A stretch of 64,000 bases of DNA, from NCBI GenBank assembly GCA_036898135.1, contig CM072515.1:69334567-69398566 (forward strand), written 5' to 3'. Each line of letters starts with the position of its first letter. Position 1 is the first letter of the stretch. The notes beneath the pieces were generated by a model, which had not been told where the DNA came from, searched no databases, and saw only the letters and a list, made by a program, of their open reading frames with translations. This DNA is from Oncomelania hupensis. Its lineage: Eukaryota > Mollusca > Gastropoda > Littorinimorpha > Pomatiopsidae. A program made the position numbers and the translations under genes. Of this stretch, positions 49,431 through 60,545 are shown one piece after another.

Positions 49431-49677
49431 GTGGTCAGAAAGAGCTGAGCTGTGTATTAAGCCTTAGTTAATCGGCGTTTTGTGGAATCTATCTGCGGCA
49501 CCACAGTGATGCTGTGCGGCAGCCAGATGCTCCTTTCTCCGTCCGAACAGTGAGAAATGAGCCTTGCCTCCTTTATCGACGGTAATGGAAGTTTATAAAT
49601 AGTGGCGCCTAAATTGCATTTGTTTTTCCTGTCTTTGTTCTCCTACCCATCTTCTTTCCTTCTGTGTTTCCTTTCAA

Positions 49678-49784
49678 TGTCTTCTTCTTCTTCTTCTTCT
49701 TCTTCTTCTTCTTCTTCTTCTTCTTCTTCTTCTTCTTCTTCTTCCTCTTCCTCTTCTTCTTCTTCCTCTTCTTCCTCATCATCC

Positions 49785-49854
<70 letters not shown>

Positions 49855-49946
49855 TATCATTATCATCATCATCATCATCATCATCATCTTCTTCTTCTTC
49901 TTCTTCTTCTTCTTCTTCTTCTTCTTCATCATCATCGTCGTCATCG

Positions 49947-50032
<86 letters not shown>

Positions 50033-50111
50033 TTCTTCTTCTTCTTCTTCTTCTTCTTCTTCATCATCATCGTCGTCGTCATCATCATCATCATCTTCTT
50101 CTTCATCGTCG

Positions 50112-50185
<74 letters not shown>

Positions 50186-50307
50186 TTCTTCTTCTTCTTC
50201 TTCTTCTTCTTCTTCTTCTTCTTCTTCATCATCATCGTCGTCATCATCATCATCATCTTCTTCTTCTTTTTCTTCTTCTTCTTCGTTTTCTTCTTCTTCT
50301 TCTTCTT
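49678..50307. repeat. Giant (TTC)n/(ATC)n alternating array
   Basis: About 630 bp of alternating blocks of TTC and ATC triplets with a few GTC units. The long poly-Ser, poly-Met/Lys and poly-Ile/Phe frames on both strands are all translations of the array and not genes. Confidence 0.97.
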
Positions 50308-50362
50308 TAAATAATTGTTCTAAATGTTATTTTAATTGTTTGTTTGCGTCTTTGATGTTTGC

Positions 50363-50433
<71 letters not shown>

Positions 50434-50434
50434 A
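50363..50434. repeat. (TTG)n microsatellite
   Basis: Pure TTG run. Confidence 0.95.
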
Positions 50435-51065
50435 GTCTTCTTCATCTTTATTTATTCTTTTCTGTCTGTCTTTTTTTAATTTTGTTCTTCCTCTTCTGCT
50501 TCTTTTTTCCTTAATTACATTGTGTTCAGTTTTTAATTCTTCGTCTTTGTTTTTATTTGAATCTTGAATTCTTTGTTTCTTCTTTCCAATTCAAATGTTA
50601 TTGTACATTGGCTAATCTAAGAGGATTGTTGACCAAATAAATGAATAAAATAGCAGATAATTAAAGGAACACGTCTTTATTTTAAACAGAATATCTTACA
50701 CTCATCTGAATTTAAACCATGCAAGCTTTTGTAACGGAATCTTTCGGAATATTAATTCATTGTGTTTTTGAACCTTCGCATGTTCTTGATTCTTAACACT
50801 TGTAATTTTAGTTATATTTGATTGAAAACTTTAACGTGTGCCCCATTCCCCACCCCCTTCTTCTTTTTTAAAATTAGTGTTGTAAACGAAATTGAATCAT
50901 CTAATATTTGTTCTCATCTTAACTTACTCATATTGAACTGTGATCATTCTTTTTTAGTCATTCCATAATATCCCTGCATGCTATTTATATCACTGTACAG
51001 GACATTATTCTATTGTTATTTTCTTCATTAATAGTGTTTGATTGCTGGAATGTCTTAGTGTTTAT
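50435..51065. other. No recognisable feature
   Basis: AT-rich mixed sequence. Confidence 0.5.
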
Positions 51066-51071
51066 GTGACA

Positions 51072-51577
51072 TACAGACAGGACCATCAGTCTACATTCCA
51101 AGGTAAGGCTGCTGTGCTCCCTTGTCATCTCCATCTTCCTATACGCTTGCGAAACATGGACCCTCACAGTAGATCTATAACGGAGAATACAAAGCAGGGA
51201 GATGAGGTGCTACAGAAGACTTCTGGGCATTTCCTATACTCAACACATCCCCAACGACGAAGTCCGACAGACCATCACACGAGCCATTGGACAACATGAT
51301 GACATGCTCACAGTGGTGAAGAAACGGAAACTCCAATGGTATGGCCACGTCACCAGAGCATCAGGCCTTGCAAAAACCACCCTGCTAGGCACAGTGCAAG
51401 GAGGCAGAAGAAGAGGGAGACAGAAAAAGAAGAGGGAGGACAACATTCGAGACTGGACTGGTTTGACACTGAACGAAGCCATGAGGGTTGCTGAGAACAG
51501 AGAAAGAGGGAGTACGCTGCTTAAACGATCATCTGTGGTGCCCCAACGACCTTTGAGTTACGGGATAGGATAAGATA
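51072..51577 (+). mobile_element. RTE-like element, ~500-bp 3' fragment
   Basis: Matches the intact element from about residue 869 (KDRTISLHSK) to the end. A TAA stop replaces the residue after the ADL motif (near 51180) and the KKRW motif reads KKKR. The tail is GGATAGGATAAGATAGG. No clear target duplication. Confidence 0.88.
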
Positions 51578-51617
51578 GGAAACAAACGCAGTCTGTTCCA
51601 AAGAAGATTTTTGCAAA

Positions 51618-51685
<68 letters not shown>
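51618..51685. repeat. (TTA)n microsatellite
   Basis: Pure TTA run. Confidence 0.95.
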
Positions 51686-53034
51686 AGAAGAACCCACGCA
51701 CTCGTATATAACTAACGCTAACTAACATGTCTACAGTTTGTTTTGAGACTGTTGTAAATCTTCATTTGTTAAAAGATTTGAGGGGTGTCGTTTAATGAAT
51801 TGCCAGAATCGGATAAGACTTTCCCACGCGGTGTCATGTTAACTCCAGAACGCTTTCCGTGTGACTCCTGAAACGCGTCAAGTCCAAGTGACACGAGACT
51901 TCTTTTAAACTATCCAAATACACTAAATTTACCACACTGTCTGGAGGTCTAGCAAGGCTTGCTCTCGTTTGGTATTACTTGTCAAACTGGCAACTGTCGG
52001 ACATCAGTTTCCCGCAATTCATTTTAAATAGCTAAGTAGGCACACAATCATAATTATTATGTAGAAGTTCAGATGTGCGCATGTATTTGTGATGACATCA
52101 TTTGTGTATGACGTAAACACGATCATCGAAATGTTGGTATAACTCTTTGAAACTACTATTAGCATGCGTGGCACAAGTTTAGTTGTTCGTTGAATTAGAA
52201 AGAACGTGATTAGCTAACAAAGTGTGCATGTTATAAATTTGAGTATGAGTGAGTTTTGTTTTGCATGAGATTATATTTTATAAGCTGTGTAGTGTACTAC
52301 GTGGATGAAATAAGATAGTTTAATCAAATAATAATCAACACAAAAAGTAAAATCTAATAATTTTGTCTGTTTAAAGCCTTATTATGTCCTCCCTGTTGTG
52401 ACACAGTTGTCTGATCAATTTTGCCTGTCAGAGTGAGGTGAGGTGAGGGGGGAAATACTTTCATCAGCTCATTGTCCGCACCTAGACATAAAAACCACCG
52501 TTACCCTATTTTCCGAACTTAGACGACAATTATTGAGAAAAACCCAATTTCAATGGTAATGCGTGCACCAGATCCTATAAAATTAAATTCACTAAAATGT
52601 CTGGAAAAGGATACTCCTTCATGTCTACATTGTCGTCACAATGATGACAAGTTCGTCTTTCTGGAGATTGCCCAATGTGATTGAAAACGCCACGGAAAAC
52701 TCGGAACCCTGAAAATGACTGGTGGTCTTAATAGAGGAGGAACAACGAAGCTTAACGTCGCATTGCATCAGCGTTAAGGACGATCACCACGTCGCCACCC
52801 TGACAATAATGATTATCATCATCATATCAAAAATGAGATCCTACGGATCTATTTTTTTAGTTGTCTTAATAGAAATTGATCCATTGCCTTGTTGTACTGT
52901 ACTGTGCTGTCAATGCATGCTAATGCCATATCTTGTGACTGGATGAAGCTCCACACCCACAGACCCATCTTCCAGCGGGAAATCCCGTTTTGCCGTTTAG
53001 ACTTCCTAGTTAGCGCTTCAGCACAGGCACTTTC
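51686..53034. other. No recognisable gene
   Basis: About 1.35 kb of mixed sequence; no supportable gene or known repeat. Confidence 0.5.
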
Positions 53035-53046
53035 ATTCGGGTCTCG

Positions 53047-53101
53047 TATGGTCCTGATTTGGCTCGGAAGAGTCCGCTGGACCTAAAGCAATAATCATGT
53101 A
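53047..53101 (+). mobile_element. Retroposon family A, 55-bp 3' fragment
   Basis: Consists of the 3' hairpin (GGTCC...GGACC), CTAAAGCAATAAT and a short tail. Flanked by an exact 12-bp duplication ATTCGGGTCTCG at 53035-53046 and 53102-53113. Confidence 0.9.
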
Positions 53102-53299
53102 ATTCGGGTCTCGCTAACGGCATTACAGAGGCTGTTGTCGGCCCTCATAACCATCACTAGTACTGTCCACTGACAGGTACCACAAACGTGACTACGGTTA
53201 CATTTGCTTCCAAAATATAGGTGAGATTCACTTTAAAAAATGAACCTGTATAAAATGTCGAGTTACACGTGTCGTAGCGCTACCAATAAACTTTCCTTT

Positions 53300-53690
53300 C
53301 GTTGTTTGTAGATTATAGTCACACGACACTTTCGCATATAGGTGACTACTGGACCGATTTATACTGACACCAGCGGGCCAGTTGTTGGTAAAGGGGAAAA
53401 TAATATGATCACACGTTGACCAATCCGGGATTCGAACCAGCGACCTTTCGGTTACTAGCAAGACGCTCTTACCATCTTTGTGTTGTTTGTTTGTTTGTGT
53501 ATCACACACACACTTTCGCATATAGGTGACTACTGACCGATTATACTGACACCAGCGGGCCAGTTGTTGTAAAGGGAAAAATAATATCACACGTTGACCA
53601 ATCCGGGATTCGAACCAGCGACCTTTCGGTTACTAGCAAGACGCTCTTACCAACTGAGCTACCCGGCCCCACCAGCCCTTTCTTAACGTA
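53300..53690 (-). mobile_element. tRNA-headed SINE, tandemly duplicated
   Basis: The right copy (about 53484-53690) has, on the minus strand, a complete tRNA-like head: GGGTAGCTCAGTTGGTAAGA (A box), then GGTCGCTGGTTCGAATCCC (B box). The left copy (about 53305-53478) repeats the same ~175 bp but stops inside the head. The copies differ mostly by single-base length changes. The T-stem and acceptor stem do not pair, so this is not a functional tRNA gene. Confidence 0.8.
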
Positions 53691-54480
53691 CACTACATTT
53701 ATACTCTACGTCGGTGTCTAGATGCTAGCGCCTGTGGTGTTATCCACCGCGACTGATAATAAGGGCAGCTAAAGCAGGTACTGATTTAATCAGACGATCC
53801 TTAAGAACACTCGGACACAACGTTTACAATTAAAATTTGCAAGGGTTTACGTCATCGCACGGTGGATGATCGATCATGTATACTTTGAATGTATAAGGCA
53901 ATGAGATACTGTCAACTGTGACGAGACATTTTTCATTTCAAAGCAAATATCAGAAACAGAAACAAAAAAAATGTAGAACTATGTAAGTACACAGTCGTCG
54001 CTTTGCGTGAATGAGGCAATTTATATATATATATATATTTTTTTTAATTTTAATTTATTTATATTTTTTTCGCATTTGAATCAAGAGTTCAAACTGAATT
54101 TTAAGGTATAGGTGGCGCGAATTGTTTCCTCTGGCCAATTTTCAGTAATAACATTAGCGCACGCTAAGTACTATTATAAGTTTGAAAGCTACGTCTCCCG
54201 CGGCTGTTCCATTTGAAGACGGAACCCATTAAAGTGCCACAAAGTTTGTAGAAGAGTGGATTTAACGTTAGTACTTGCGTGCAGAGTAAATGTAAAAAAT
54301 ACAACAGTACTTACATGCAGGGTACCTTTTAAGCGTATAGCGTACTTTCAACAAGCCAGACTCCCATTTCCCACCATGACGTTTTGGCTGGCGCGATGTG
54401 ATATACGTACCTAAACAGGATTATTGTATTGTGAAGTGAACTAACATTTGAGTCTAGGGTTGTTTAATGGTGGGGGTGTT
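53691..54480. other. No recognisable feature
   Basis: AT-rich mixed sequence with a TA run at 54022-54040. Confidence 0.5.
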
Positions 54481-54527
54481 GGTGATGATGATGATGATGA
54501 CGATGATGATGATAATGATGACGATGT
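54481..54527. repeat. Short imperfect (GAT)n
   Basis: GATGAT with GAC and AAT interruptions. Confidence 0.85.
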
Positions 54528-54824
54528 AACCTTGTATAGCGCAGGTATACACGAAAAAAACCCGCTGATGCTCACTGCGCTTGAAAAGAGACGAGAAAGT
54601 GGGCCATCAGATGTTTAAAAAGTTAAGATGTACACTACTATATGTACAGGTTCGGCCAGTGAAAGCAGATTAGTTTAATTTGAGGCTTTGAAGAAACATG
54701 TCTTGAGAGCCTTCCTCAGGGTTACATAAGCCCTTGGTCAGCCTGCGTCATCATTTTCAAAATGTTGGTTTGATTACGAAAAATAACATTAATAATTAAT
54801 ACTTGTGTTTGCTATAAACGAACG

Positions 54825-54866
54825 TTTTATCACAAGTCAAACTCAAAACGCGGCGATCTGTACAAA

Positions 54867-54868
<2 letters not shown>
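54825..54868 (-). mobile_element. SINE family B, 3' end fragment
   Basis: Reverse complement contains TACAGATCGCCGCGTTTTGAG, matching the 3' block of the other copies (positions 54835-54865). Very short; low certainty. Confidence 0.4.

Positions 54869-54869
<1 letters not shown>

Positions 54870-54945
<76 letters not shown>
54870..54945. repeat. (CT)n microsatellite
   Basis: Pure TC run with one TTT interruption near the right end. Confidence 0.95.
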
Positions 54946-54946
<1 letters not shown>

Positions 54947-54979
54947 CTTTTCCCACAACCCAGAAGCACTCAAACCTCA

Positions 54980-55275
54980 ACATGCACACACACACGCACA
55001 CACACCCACACACACACACACACACCACATACACACACATACACGCGCAAGCTACGTACACATACCTCAACTCAACACACACCCACACACACGCGCGCGA
55101 ACACACCCATACAATAAGACAACACACACACACAACACGCGGGTGCACACACACAACTCATCCCCCTCCCCTTCTCTCCCCTCACTCCTCCCCCCACGCA
55201 CTTCAAGAAGCCAGCACCTCACGCACACTCACACACACACCCACACACACCCTCCCCCCACACACACACCAACTC
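54980..55275. repeat. CA-rich low-complexity region
   Basis: Interrupted CA dinucleotides with CCC and CGCG interspersions. Frames through it are artefacts. Confidence 0.9.
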
Positions 55276-55638
55276 GTTCCAACCCCTCGTCTTTTCCATC
55301 CTTCGTGAACCAATGAACATTGAGGTTTAAAAGTCTACAATCCACCCAACCCTAACCACGCTCACACGTCACACACACTCTTCTACATGCACAGCAAACA
55401 TGGACAATACAGTCATTCTATCGCTCCAACATGTGGTGTGACGGCACAAAGATCGCCATTAGAGGACGGACAAGATCTAGGTTCAGTAATTTTTAAATGT
55501 ACAGTGACTGCATCCGATACTATTACTAACGACCGTTTTGAAAGCATTCGCCATTTCCTGTTAGTTTTCTTCCCCACCCCCACCCCCCCACCCCAACCTG
55601 CCCCTAGTCCCCTCTCCGTCCCCCTTCCTCCCTTCCAT
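55276..55638. other. No recognisable feature
   Basis: Mixed then C-rich sequence. Confidence 0.5.
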
Positions 55639-55641
55639 TTA

Positions 55642-55702
55642 CCTTCTTTGTTTGTTTGTTTGTTTGTTTGTTTGTTTGTTTGTTTCTTTCTTTCTTTCTG
55701 TA
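55642..55702. repeat. (TTTG)n-(TTTC)n
   Basis: Tetranucleotide run. Confidence 0.93.
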
Positions 55703-55842
55703 AACACATTGCCTTACAGGAAATTAAGCAACGCTCCAGTAGCCCTACTATGGGACTTTTCTTTCTATTTCTATCTTGTCTTTTAAATAATTTTTTTAGC
55801 CAGGAAATTTAACAACGAGCACGACAACTTTATCTCTTCCGC

Positions 55843-55967
<125 letters not shown>

Positions 55968-56732
55968 CATGTTTCTTTCATTTCTTTACCTTTGTCTTTC
56001 TTTTTCTCTCTCGTTCTTTCTTTCTTTCTTTCTTCCTTTACTTCCTTATGTCTGTCATTTTTTTTTCTTTTATATGTTTTTTTTCTTATTTTTTTCTTCC
56101 TTCCTCTCTTCCTTTCCTTCTTTGTATATTTTTATCCTTCTTTCTTTGTTTCTTTCTTTTAAGTCTAAAGGTTCGGCCAGACTTGCATTACGAACCCAGC
56201 CACACATTACGCTTATGAATTCCTTTTGTATTTCCAAGGATAGCGCATGTTTGATTTCTTCCCCAAAAATATATTAGCCGGGTTTACGAGGACCAATCAT
56301 AAGCGAGAGTGTGACGTCACGAGTTTAGAGGTCAACCTAAACTCCTCCCACACGCTTGATTACACGCAACAAATATGGTCTGCTACACACGACTTGGTGA
56401 GCTAAGGCAGTTGAATTCACTTGTCGCGTGTCGATCTTCGTAACGTTGTTTCATAATATTATAACCTTTGAGGGAAGAGTTGTACAAGAAAGGAAGATAT
56501 GACTTATAATCTTAGAGGAAAAATAGTAGAGGAGAATAAGATAGTGGTAAGAGATGATTAAAGATTGCTTAGTCTGGAGTCAGGTAGAAGTGTTAGTATA
56601 ACATTGGCACGTGCGATACACATTTGTCTGGTCAGTAATTACTAGCCGACAAAGTTTATAGTTACATGCTCAGATAATGATGCATACACATGTTCAGACA
56701 TTCTTTGTGTGCGGGACCATGATTAGTTTGAC

Positions 56733-56836
56733 CACGTGATAAGTACTAGGGCGTGGTCAGTCACGTGGTAGTGACGTAGGAGTTGAGACATCTCCTTATG
56801 AAGAGGGGTGCTTCTTGGGAAACTTGTAGTATATAA
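56733..56836 (+). promoter_or_regulatory. Putative LTR U3 promoter (E-boxes, TATA)
   Basis: TATATAA at 56830-56836 is preceded by two CACGTG palindromes (56733-56738, 56762-56767) and a TGACGTAG site at 56772. A full TGACGTCA lies farther up at 56313-56320. The order fits a Pol II promoter in the LTR, with transcription expected to begin about 25-30 bp after the TATA box. Confidence 0.45.
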
Positions 56837-57273
56837 CCCACGACGAACAAAGAAATCTCTCTCTTATCTTTGACCTCCTGCTGCTGACAAGACCTAGAAC
56901 AACTCTGTTCTACGAAGCTCCTTCTTGTCTAGGTTGTAGACTTTAGAGTGTTTTAATTCACAATGGGTCTAAGGTCAGGAGAGAATTCATAGTAGTTGTA
57001 GAATATATATAGAGTATAAAGTGAGTTAGCTAGTGAGTGAAGATTGATTTTAGGGTAAGAACTAGTGGTTTTCCAAGGGAGGAAAGGAGAGTGGAAAAGA
57101 GAAGAAAATGAGGTAAGATGAAATGAATTTATTTGTACATGTTATGTATTGTTAGTTACAGTTTATGTGCATGTGAATTTTATGTTTCTTGAATGATGTG
57201 TTCACTGTGTGGGTTCGGGCAAATAGAATAGACCCAACGTTTCCCGGCGTGTCGTAAGAGGCGACTAACAGGG

Positions 57274-57480
57274 GTGATGTTAGCACGGCATCACTGGGCG
57301 AAAGTCTTCTACACAGAAGTCACCGGCCAGGGCGGAGGAACCTCACGTTACTACAGGTTCAACGACCACGTGCTCAGGGCCAAGGCGAGCCACACTGTAT
57401 TCGTGGATTTCGGCTGTGGCCAACAGCCTGGAGAGGATTGGGCCCTGCCAGGTCTTTTTTGCCCAAGACACACTACATGA
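57274..57480 (+). CDS. Small upstream ORF of RTE element (ORF1-like?)
   Basis: A 68-codon frame in the 5' UTR overlaps the first 43 bases of the main ORF in a different frame. It resembles nothing I can name; it has an HHWAK start and a C-G-C-G-rich end. Some RTE elements, such as RTE-1 of nematodes, have a tiny ORF1 that overlaps ORF2, which is the only reason to list it. No other copy in the window extends far enough 5' to test conservation. Confidence 0.3.
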   Translation: MMLARHHWAKVFYTEVTGQGGGTSRYYRFNDHVLRAKASHTVFVDFGCGQQPGEDWALPGLFCPRHTT

Positions 57481-60400
57481 TGACACAATCCACTAATTCC
57501 ATACCGGATCGGTCGTCGCCCGGGCCGTCACCCGGCACAAGGACCGCGCCTTCCGTTGGCCACCAGGACGGAGGTGTTAAGTATGCTACTGATGGACAAT
57601 ATAGCAAGATCCGCACGAGAAACAACATCGTCATAGGAACCTGGAACGTCAGGACCCTAACTGCGGAAGGAAAATTAGAAGAACTGGCCCACGAGCTGGA
57701 CCACTATCGATGGAACGTTCTAGGTATCAGCGAACTGCGCTGGAAAGGCCTAGGTGAAACAACGACTGACAAAGGCCACAAGCTCTATTTCAGCGGTAGA
57801 GATGACAGGCACGAACACGGCGTTGGATTCTTGGTCCACAAGAACATTCTAGCCACTGTCATGGGTTGCCGCCCAGTCTCCAGTAGACTCATTACCATCC
57901 GTCTGAGAGCAACCCCTTTCAACATTACCATCATCCAGGCATATGCCCCAACATCAGACTATGAAGACAGCGAAGTGGAGGATTTTTATGAAAATATACA
58001 GGCGGTCCTTGACCAAGTGCCGAAGAAGGACATAGTCATAGTGCAAGGCGACTGGAATGCCAAGGTTGGCCAAGATGCGCACCGCAACTGGGGAGACACA
58101 TGCGGACCCCACTGCAACAACGAGACAAATGACAGGGGTCTGAGGCTATTGGAGTTTGCCAGATACAACAATCTGGTACTGGCAAACACGCTTGGTCTCC
58201 ACAAAAAATCCAGACGATGGACATGGCACAGTCCCGGCGGGGAACATCACAACCAGATCGACTACATCATGGTCAAGAAACGCTTCAGATCAAGCATCAA
58301 CATTGGCAGGACACGCACTTTTCCAGGAGCAGACATTGGAAGTGACCACGATCTCGTGATGATGTCTTTCCGGCTCCATTTGAAGAGAGTAAATACAGCA
58401 AAGTGCACTAGGCTGAAGTTCGACCTGGACAAACTGCAAGACCCGGAGGTGGCAAAAATATTTCAGGCCACAATTGGAGGGAAATTTGCACCACTGCTTA
58501 TTTTGGGGGCAGGCGAAGTAGATGTCAACACCATGACCAATACCTTCAACTCAGCTGTAACAGATGCCGCCACTGAGATCCTTGGCAAGCACCGACCAAA
58601 GAAGAAGCCGTGGATCACACCTGAACTTTTGGATCTGTGTGATAAACGAAGAGAGTTAAAAAAGAAAAAGAACACCTCACAGGGAGCTGATGTCTACCGA
58701 AAAATCAACAATGACATCCGAAAAGGCATGCGCACAGCAAAGGAGAACTGGATAGAAGATCAATGCCAGGAAATAGAGAACAATCTGAACAAGAACAACA
58801 GCAAGAAGGCCTACCAGACTGTGAAGCGGCTGACAAGTGTTAAACAGCCCAAAGTCTCCACTATCCAAAGCAAGTCTGGCATTTGCCTTACAGAAGAACA
58901 AGAAGTCTTGGACAGATGGACAGAGTACTGCTCTGACCTTTACAACCATACACCAAATGGAGACCCATCAGTTCTAGCATGTCCCGAGAGCAGAGAAGAA
59001 GAAGAAATCCTCCCAATTCTCCGGGAAGAAGTTGAGGCAGCAGTGCAATCGCTGAAGAAAGGGAAGTCAGCGGGAGTGGACAACATACCAGCGGAACTGC
59101 TACAAGCAGGAGGAGAAGCGATGACTGATGCTCTCACCACTATCTGTAACAAGATCTGGCAGAATGGGGAATGGCCTACACCATGGACCCAGTCGCTTGT
59201 CATCACTCTTCCTAAAAAAGGTAACCTTCAGGAGTGTGAAAATTACCGCACCATCAGCCTCATCAGCCATCCCAGCAAGGTCCTCCTGAAAATAATACTC
59301 AACAGGTTGAAACCACAAGCTGAACAAATCATAGCTGAAGAACAAGCAGGATTCATGGCAGGGCGAAGTACCACTGAACAGATTTTCAACCTCAGAATAA
59401 TCTGTGAGAAATACCTACAGCACCAACAACATCTATATCATGTGTTCATAGACTTCAAGAAGGCATTTGACCGAGTCTGGCATGCAGCTCTATGGGCAAC
59501 CATGAAAGTGTACAACATCAGCCCTAAAATCATAGAAGTCATCAAAAGCCTGTATGACAAGGCTACCAGTGCAGTCCTCCATAACAGCGTCATCGGGAAC
59601 TGGTTCAGAACAACAATCGGTGTGCGTCAAGGATGCCTACTCTCTCCAACACTCTTCAACATCTTCCTAGAGCGCATCATGTCAGATGCTCTTGCAGATC
59701 ACGAAGGCACAGTCAGCATAGGGGGCAGAGCAATCTCCAATCTTCGTTTTGCGGATGATATTGATGGATTGGCTGGAGAGGAACAAGAACTTGAACAGCT
59801 TGTACAGAGGCTTGACACCACCTCCAGAGCTTATGGAATGGAAATAAGTGCAGAGAAGACCAAAATGATGACCAACAACACCAATGGCATCAACACGGAC
59901 ATCAAAGTACAAGGCCAAACCCTCAACACAGTGCACAGCTTCAAATATTTAGGAGCCATTGTGTCAGACAATGGGTCTCGACAGGAAGTCCTCTCCAGGA
60001 TCGCACAAACAACTGCTGCCCTGACAAGGTTGAAGCCCATTTGGAAAGACAGAACCATCAGTCTACATTCCAAAGTAAGACTGCTGCGATCTCTGGTCAT
60101 CTCCATCTTCCTATATGCTTGCGAAGCATGGACCCTCACAGCAGATCTCCAACGAAGAATACAAAGCATGGAGATGAGGTGCTACAGAAGACTTCTGTGC
60201 ATTTCCTATACCCAACACATCACCAACGTTGAAGTCCGACACACCATCACACAAGCCATTGGACAACACGATGACCTGCTCACAGTGGTGAAGAAACGGA
60301 AACTCCGATGGTATGGCCACGTCACCAGATCATCAGGCCTTGCAAAGACCATTCTGCAAGGCACAGTGCAAGGAGGTAGAAGAAGGGGGAGACCGAAAAA

Positions 60401-60545
60401 GAGGTGGGAGGACAACATTCGAGAATGGACTGGTTTGACACTGAGCGAAGCCATGAGGGCTGCTGAGGACAGAGAAAGATGGAGTATGCTGGTTAAGCGA
60501 TCATCTGTGGTGCCCCTACGACCTTCGGGTTATGGGACAGGATAG
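57438..60545 (+). CDS. RTE endonuclease-reverse transcriptase
   Basis: Intact 1035-residue ORF. N-terminal APE-type endonuclease (about residues 60-315): GTWNVRT (N70), ISELRW (E99), AYAP (Y169), GDWNAKVG (D205, N207), NQIDY and the catalytic SDH at 302-304. Reverse transcriptase (about 540-840): AGVDNIPAE, LPKKG, NYRTISL, FIDFKKAFD (D672), RQGCLLSP, FADD (771-774), EKTK and FKYLG. C-terminus: YACEAW, LRWYGHV and GRRRGRPKKRW, the basic stretch shared by RTE relatives. Both catalytic centres are complete, so target nicking and target-primed cDNA synthesis are predicted. Proteins of this type are often mislabelled craniofacial development protein 2. The first ATG is chosen; ATGs at residues 14-15 are alternatives. 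Confidence 0.95.
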   Translation: MGPARSFLPKTHYMMTQSTNSIPDRSSPGPSPGTRTAPSVGHQDGGVKYATDGQYSKIRTRNNIVIGTWNVRTLTAEGKLEELAHELDHYRWNVLGISELRWKGLGETTTDKGHKLYFSGRDDRHEHGVGFLVHKNILATVMGCRPVSSRLITIRLRATPFNITIIQAYAPTSDYEDSEVEDFYENIQAVLDQVPKKDIVIVQGDWNAKVGQDAHRNWGDTCGPHCNNETNDRGLRLLEFARYNNLVLANTLGLHKKSRRWTWHSPGGEHHNQIDYIMVKKRFRSSINIGRTRTFPGADIGSDHDLVMMSFRLHLKRVNTAKCTRLKFDLDKLQDPEVAKIFQATIGGKFAPLLILGAGEVDVNTMTNTFNSAVTDAATEILGKHRPKKKPWITPELLDLCDKRRELKKKKNTSQGADVYRKINNDIRKGMRTAKENWIEDQCQEIENNLNKNNSKKAYQTVKRLTSVKQPKVSTIQSKSGICLTEEQEVLDRWTEYCSDLYNHTPNGDPSVLACPESREEEEILPILREEVEAAVQSLKKGKSAGVDNIPAELLQAGGEAMTDALTTICNKIWQNGEWPTPWTQSLVITLPKKGNLQECENYRTISLISHPSKVLLKIILNRLKPQAEQIIAEEQAGFMAGRSTTEQIFNLRIICEKYLQHQQHLYHVFIDFKKAFDRVWHAALWATMKVYNISPKIIEVIKSLYDKATSAVLHNSVIGNWFRTTIGVRQGCLLSPTLFNIFLERIMSDALADHEGTVSIGGRAISNLRFADDIDGLAGEEQELEQLVQRLDTTSRAYGMEISAEKTKMMTNNTNGINTDIKVQGQTLNTVHSFKYLGAIVSDNGSRQEVLSRIAQTTAALTRLKPIWKDRTISLHSKVRLLRSLVISIFLYACEAWTLTADLQRRIQSMEMRCYRRLLCISYTQHITNVEVRHTITQAIGQHDDLLTVVKKRKLRWYGHVTRSSGLAKTILQGTVQGGRRRGRPKKRWEDNIREWTGLTLSEAMRAAEDRERWSMLVKRSSVVPLRPSGYGTG

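Noticed and set aside
49602..50435. Long poly-Ser, poly-Met/Lys and poly-Ile/Phe open frames
   Set aside because: They are translations of a TTC/ATC triplet array in every frame and on both strands; no unique protein sequence.
53600..53675. tRNA gene on the minus strand
   Set aside because: A and B boxes are good, but the T-stem and acceptor stem do not pair, and the sequence continues as a repeated SINE body.
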